64,000 nucleotides of DNA from Dugong dugon. Its lineage: Eukaryota > Chordata > Mammalia > Sirenia > Dugongidae. Shown piece by piece: positions 62,027 to 64,000 of this stretch. The first letter of the stretch is position 1. Each line of letters starts with the position of its first letter. Under the pieces are notes generated by a model. That model ran no database searches. It was given only the letters and a program-made list of their open reading frames with translations, and was not told where the DNA came from. Location: contig CM057480.1 of assembly GCA_030035585.1 (NCBI GenBank), positions 2,029,001 through 2,093,000 of the forward strand, written 5' to 3'. Position numbers and translations under genes: made by a program.

Positions 62027-62399
62027 GGAGCCGCTACTATCTCTGGGCCGCACTTCCGCTTCCTGTCCCGCCCCTTCCGCCTCACCGCCCTCTTCGAGAG
62101 CGTCGTCGGTGTTGTGAACGTCATCGACTTTGGCCTCATCAGCCCCGCCCTCTTTAGGGTGAACTTAAGCGGTATGGCGCACCAAGGGGAAAACGGTGCA
62201 TGGCACAGCGGAGCCAGTCTAAGAGTAAAACCTTGCTCCTAACCACCTACTTCCACCCATCCGTCCATTCTTTAACCTGTTCCGCAATTATTCACTCAAT
62301 CACTTAATATTGATTGTAAAAAGATTGTTTCAGGTCCGCTGGGAGCTGGAGGTAATCAAGGGAGGTAAGATGCTGCTTCTGCCCTTGCGGAGCTCACAG

Positions 62400-62401
<2 letters not shown>

Positions 62402-62472
<71 letters not shown>
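62402..62472 (+). repeat. (TG)n microsatellite, about 35 units
   Basis: Uninterrupted alternating TG for 71 bp, about 380 bp upstream of the DLEC1 ATG, followed by a short GA-rich run. Confidence 0.98.
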
Positions 62473-62474
<2 letters not shown>

Positions 62475-62869
62475 AGGGAGAGAGACTGGAGTGTGTAAGA
62501 GATCAGGGTTGTGGTCGGGGAGGGGGCAGTAACAGGGAGGGGACAATAAAACAAGGGAGGGGACAGTAAAACAAGGGGTTAAGTCTAAGATGAAGATAAG
62601 TGTTGGACATTATGGATCTAAAAGGACAGGAACTCAGTCTGTTGGGTGAGAGGAGACTTCTTGGGAAAATATGTAGAAGTGAAATTGCTGCCTGCACAGT
62701 GGACACTGCTGACAGCTCAGTGGACACTGTCCAGGCCAAGGTCTACAGCAACTCTCCAGTCCTAAAGAATAGCCGCCCCTTAGTCCTCCTATTCCTCAAC
62801 CTCTCAGCAGGATCAGCTGCTGCTGCCCATTCCTTCCTACTGGCACACTGTCTTCCCTTGCTTTCTCTG

Positions 62870-63106
62870 TTCTCTGTACACATCCAGCAATCCCACGCCT
62901 AGGTATTTCCCAAGTGAAATGATCAGTGGTTGCCAGGAGCTGGGGATGGGGGATAGAGTTGGCCACAAAGGGCATGAGAAAATTTCTTGGGATGATGGAA
63001 CTGCCCTACATCTTGGTTGTGGTGGTGGTTAAATGACTGTATAAAGGGTCAATTTTACTGTATGTAAAGTATACCTTTTTTTTTTTTAAATTAAAAAAAA
63101 GAGGTG
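62870..63106 (+). mobile_element. Old L1 3' end fragment
   Basis: Starts like the L1 ORF2 C-terminus ('ccagcaatcccacgcctagg') and ends with the L1-type 3' UTR phrase 'ggttgccaggagctgggga' and a T/A-rich tail. Heavily diverged and internally deleted. Confidence 0.6.
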
Positions 63107-64000
63107 GAGGAGTACAAGTAAGCTTGGAGAGGAGGAAAAAGGGTACTCCATGCAGAGGGACCTGGGTATACAAAAGCTGTGAGACAGCACTGCGTATGGG
63201 AGGAATTGGGAGAAATTCAGGATGGGCTTGAGGGGGAGGAAATGAGACTGGTAGGCAAGAGCTAGACTATAAATGGCTTTGCAGGCCATATTAGGGAACT
63301 TGAACTTTATTCTGAGGAAGGTAGGAGGACCATCAAAGATCTTAAGCTGAGGAGTGCCATGGGCAAATCTACTAAGATCGCTTTGGTTGCAGTGAGAGAA
63401 TAGACTGGAGGGAGACGAGGGGCATCAGGGAGATCAATTGTAGTAGTTAGGAAAGAGATGAAGGTTGCTTTGATTAGGGTGAGAGAAATGGCTTAGAGAA
63501 AGATGTGAAAGGCAGAATTGGCAAGACTTGCTGGTGGATGATGGGAGGTGAGAAAAAAGACGGACCACAGATGACTCCCACATATCGGGTGTGTGCAACC
63601 AGGTTTACAGAGATGGGGAAGAGGACCACGTATCTAGGGCAGCAGCTTCTTGACATCACATCAACTGTCATCATTAGCACACCATGGCTTCTGCTCACAT
63701 GTGACACAACTAGTTACTTGCTACTCCAAAGTGAGTTTCCTTTCCTTACAGCCTAAAACCCACTTCTTGAGATGAGCTCCAGATGCTTGCCCACAGACCT
63801 GGGCCACTTCCACTTCTCTTGGTTAGGCCTAGCCCCCTCATCTATCCTTTCCACTACCTTTCCAGCCCTTAGAGCTTGGAGGCCAGTGCCCCTGCCCTGG
63901 ACTGTGTACTTAGAGGGCCCTGCTCTCACCCTCCTCCAGCTGCATCCTTCCCCACAGTTAGGAGGCCACAGGACCAAGGTGATGTGCCCACAGCTTCTGT

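Larger units (their letters stand above)
61470..62160 (-). promoter_or_regulatory. DLEC1 CpG-rich promoter / exon 1 island
   Basis: This block is visibly dense in CG dinucleotides compared with both flanks and covers exon 1 and the 5' side of the gene. Upstream of the ATG it carries an ETS-like CGGAAGT (62052-62058, minus), GC boxes at 62067-62074 and 62143-62150, and a half CRE (TGACG, minus, 62119-62123). There is no obvious TATA box. The human DLEC1 promoter is a CpG island known to be methylated in tumours. The transcription start cannot be set from sequence alone. Confidence 0.8.
62161..64000. other. Upstream intergenic region, no gene seen
   Basis: No exon-like conserved ORF is visible. 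It holds a (TG)n tract, an old L1 tail and, at about 63150-63560, sequence resembling an ancient mammalian repeat ('gcagagggacctgg...', 'ggctttgcaggccat'). In human, PLCD1 lies head-to-head with DLEC1, but I could not identify its first exon here. Confidence 0.6.

Noticed and set aside
62161-64000. A first exon of PLCD1, the head-to-head neighbour of DLEC1 in human
   Set aside because: I looked for its N-terminal coding motifs on the plus strand and found none; it probably begins beyond the window.

Overview
This is mammalian nuclear DNA. Its repeat content points to an afrotherian (Paenungulata), most likely an elephant. The evidence is several tRNA-derived SINEs of the 'GGAGCCCTGGTGG' type, RTE-clade LINEs whose 3' tail resembles that of the SINEs, a young full-length L1, and MaLR-like solo LTRs. 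The species call is inference from repeat recognition.

One host gene fills almost the whole window. It is DLEC1 (CFAP81), a ciliary/flagellar protein built largely of MSP/ASH-type Ig-like domains, read on the minus strand. Twenty-two coding exons can be placed, from the ATG at 62018-62020 down to an exon ending at 78. All have GT donors and AG acceptors, every phase joins, and no coding exon has an in-frame stop. They encode the first 1,087 residues plus two bases; human DLEC1 is about 1,755 aa from memory. The remaining exons and the 3' end lie left of base 1. The promoter is a CpG-rich block at about 61.47-62.16 kb with GC boxes, an ETS-like site and an RFX X-box-like motif that spans the start codon. 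To its right (62.16-64.0 kb) I see no gene.

Layout from left to right: exons 22-20 (0-2 kb). Intron 19 (2.0-19.6 kb) is a pile of transposons: three MaLR LTRs, old L1, an RTE, SINEs, and a 9.0-kb L1 (7967-17003) with a perfect 15-bp target-site duplication. Exons 19-11 are compact (19.6-27.6 kb). Intron 10 (27.6-34 kb) holds L1 remains and an LTR. Exons 10-7 lie at 34-37.3 kb. Intron 6 (37.3-51.4 kb) holds an L1/HAL1-like 5' region, a MaLR LTR, a 2.3-kb RTE and a 1,034-bp LTR. Exons 6-2 lie at 51.4-57.6 kb, and intron 1 plus exon 1 at 57.6-62.0 kb.

The most distinctive item is the full-length L1, inserted antisense to DLEC1. Its 5' UTR is a tandem array with an exact 266-bp period. Its ORF2 is fully open (1,273 aa) with all the endonuclease, reverse transcriptase and Cys-rich residues I checked. 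Its ORF1 is broken by one TGA. A lysine-rich 63-codon ORF in the long inter-ORF spacer ends in an ATGA overlap with the ORF2 start. I see no evidence of a novel multi-gene system; the interest lies in this L1, the SINE/RTE partnership, and the promoter and repeat architecture of DLEC1.
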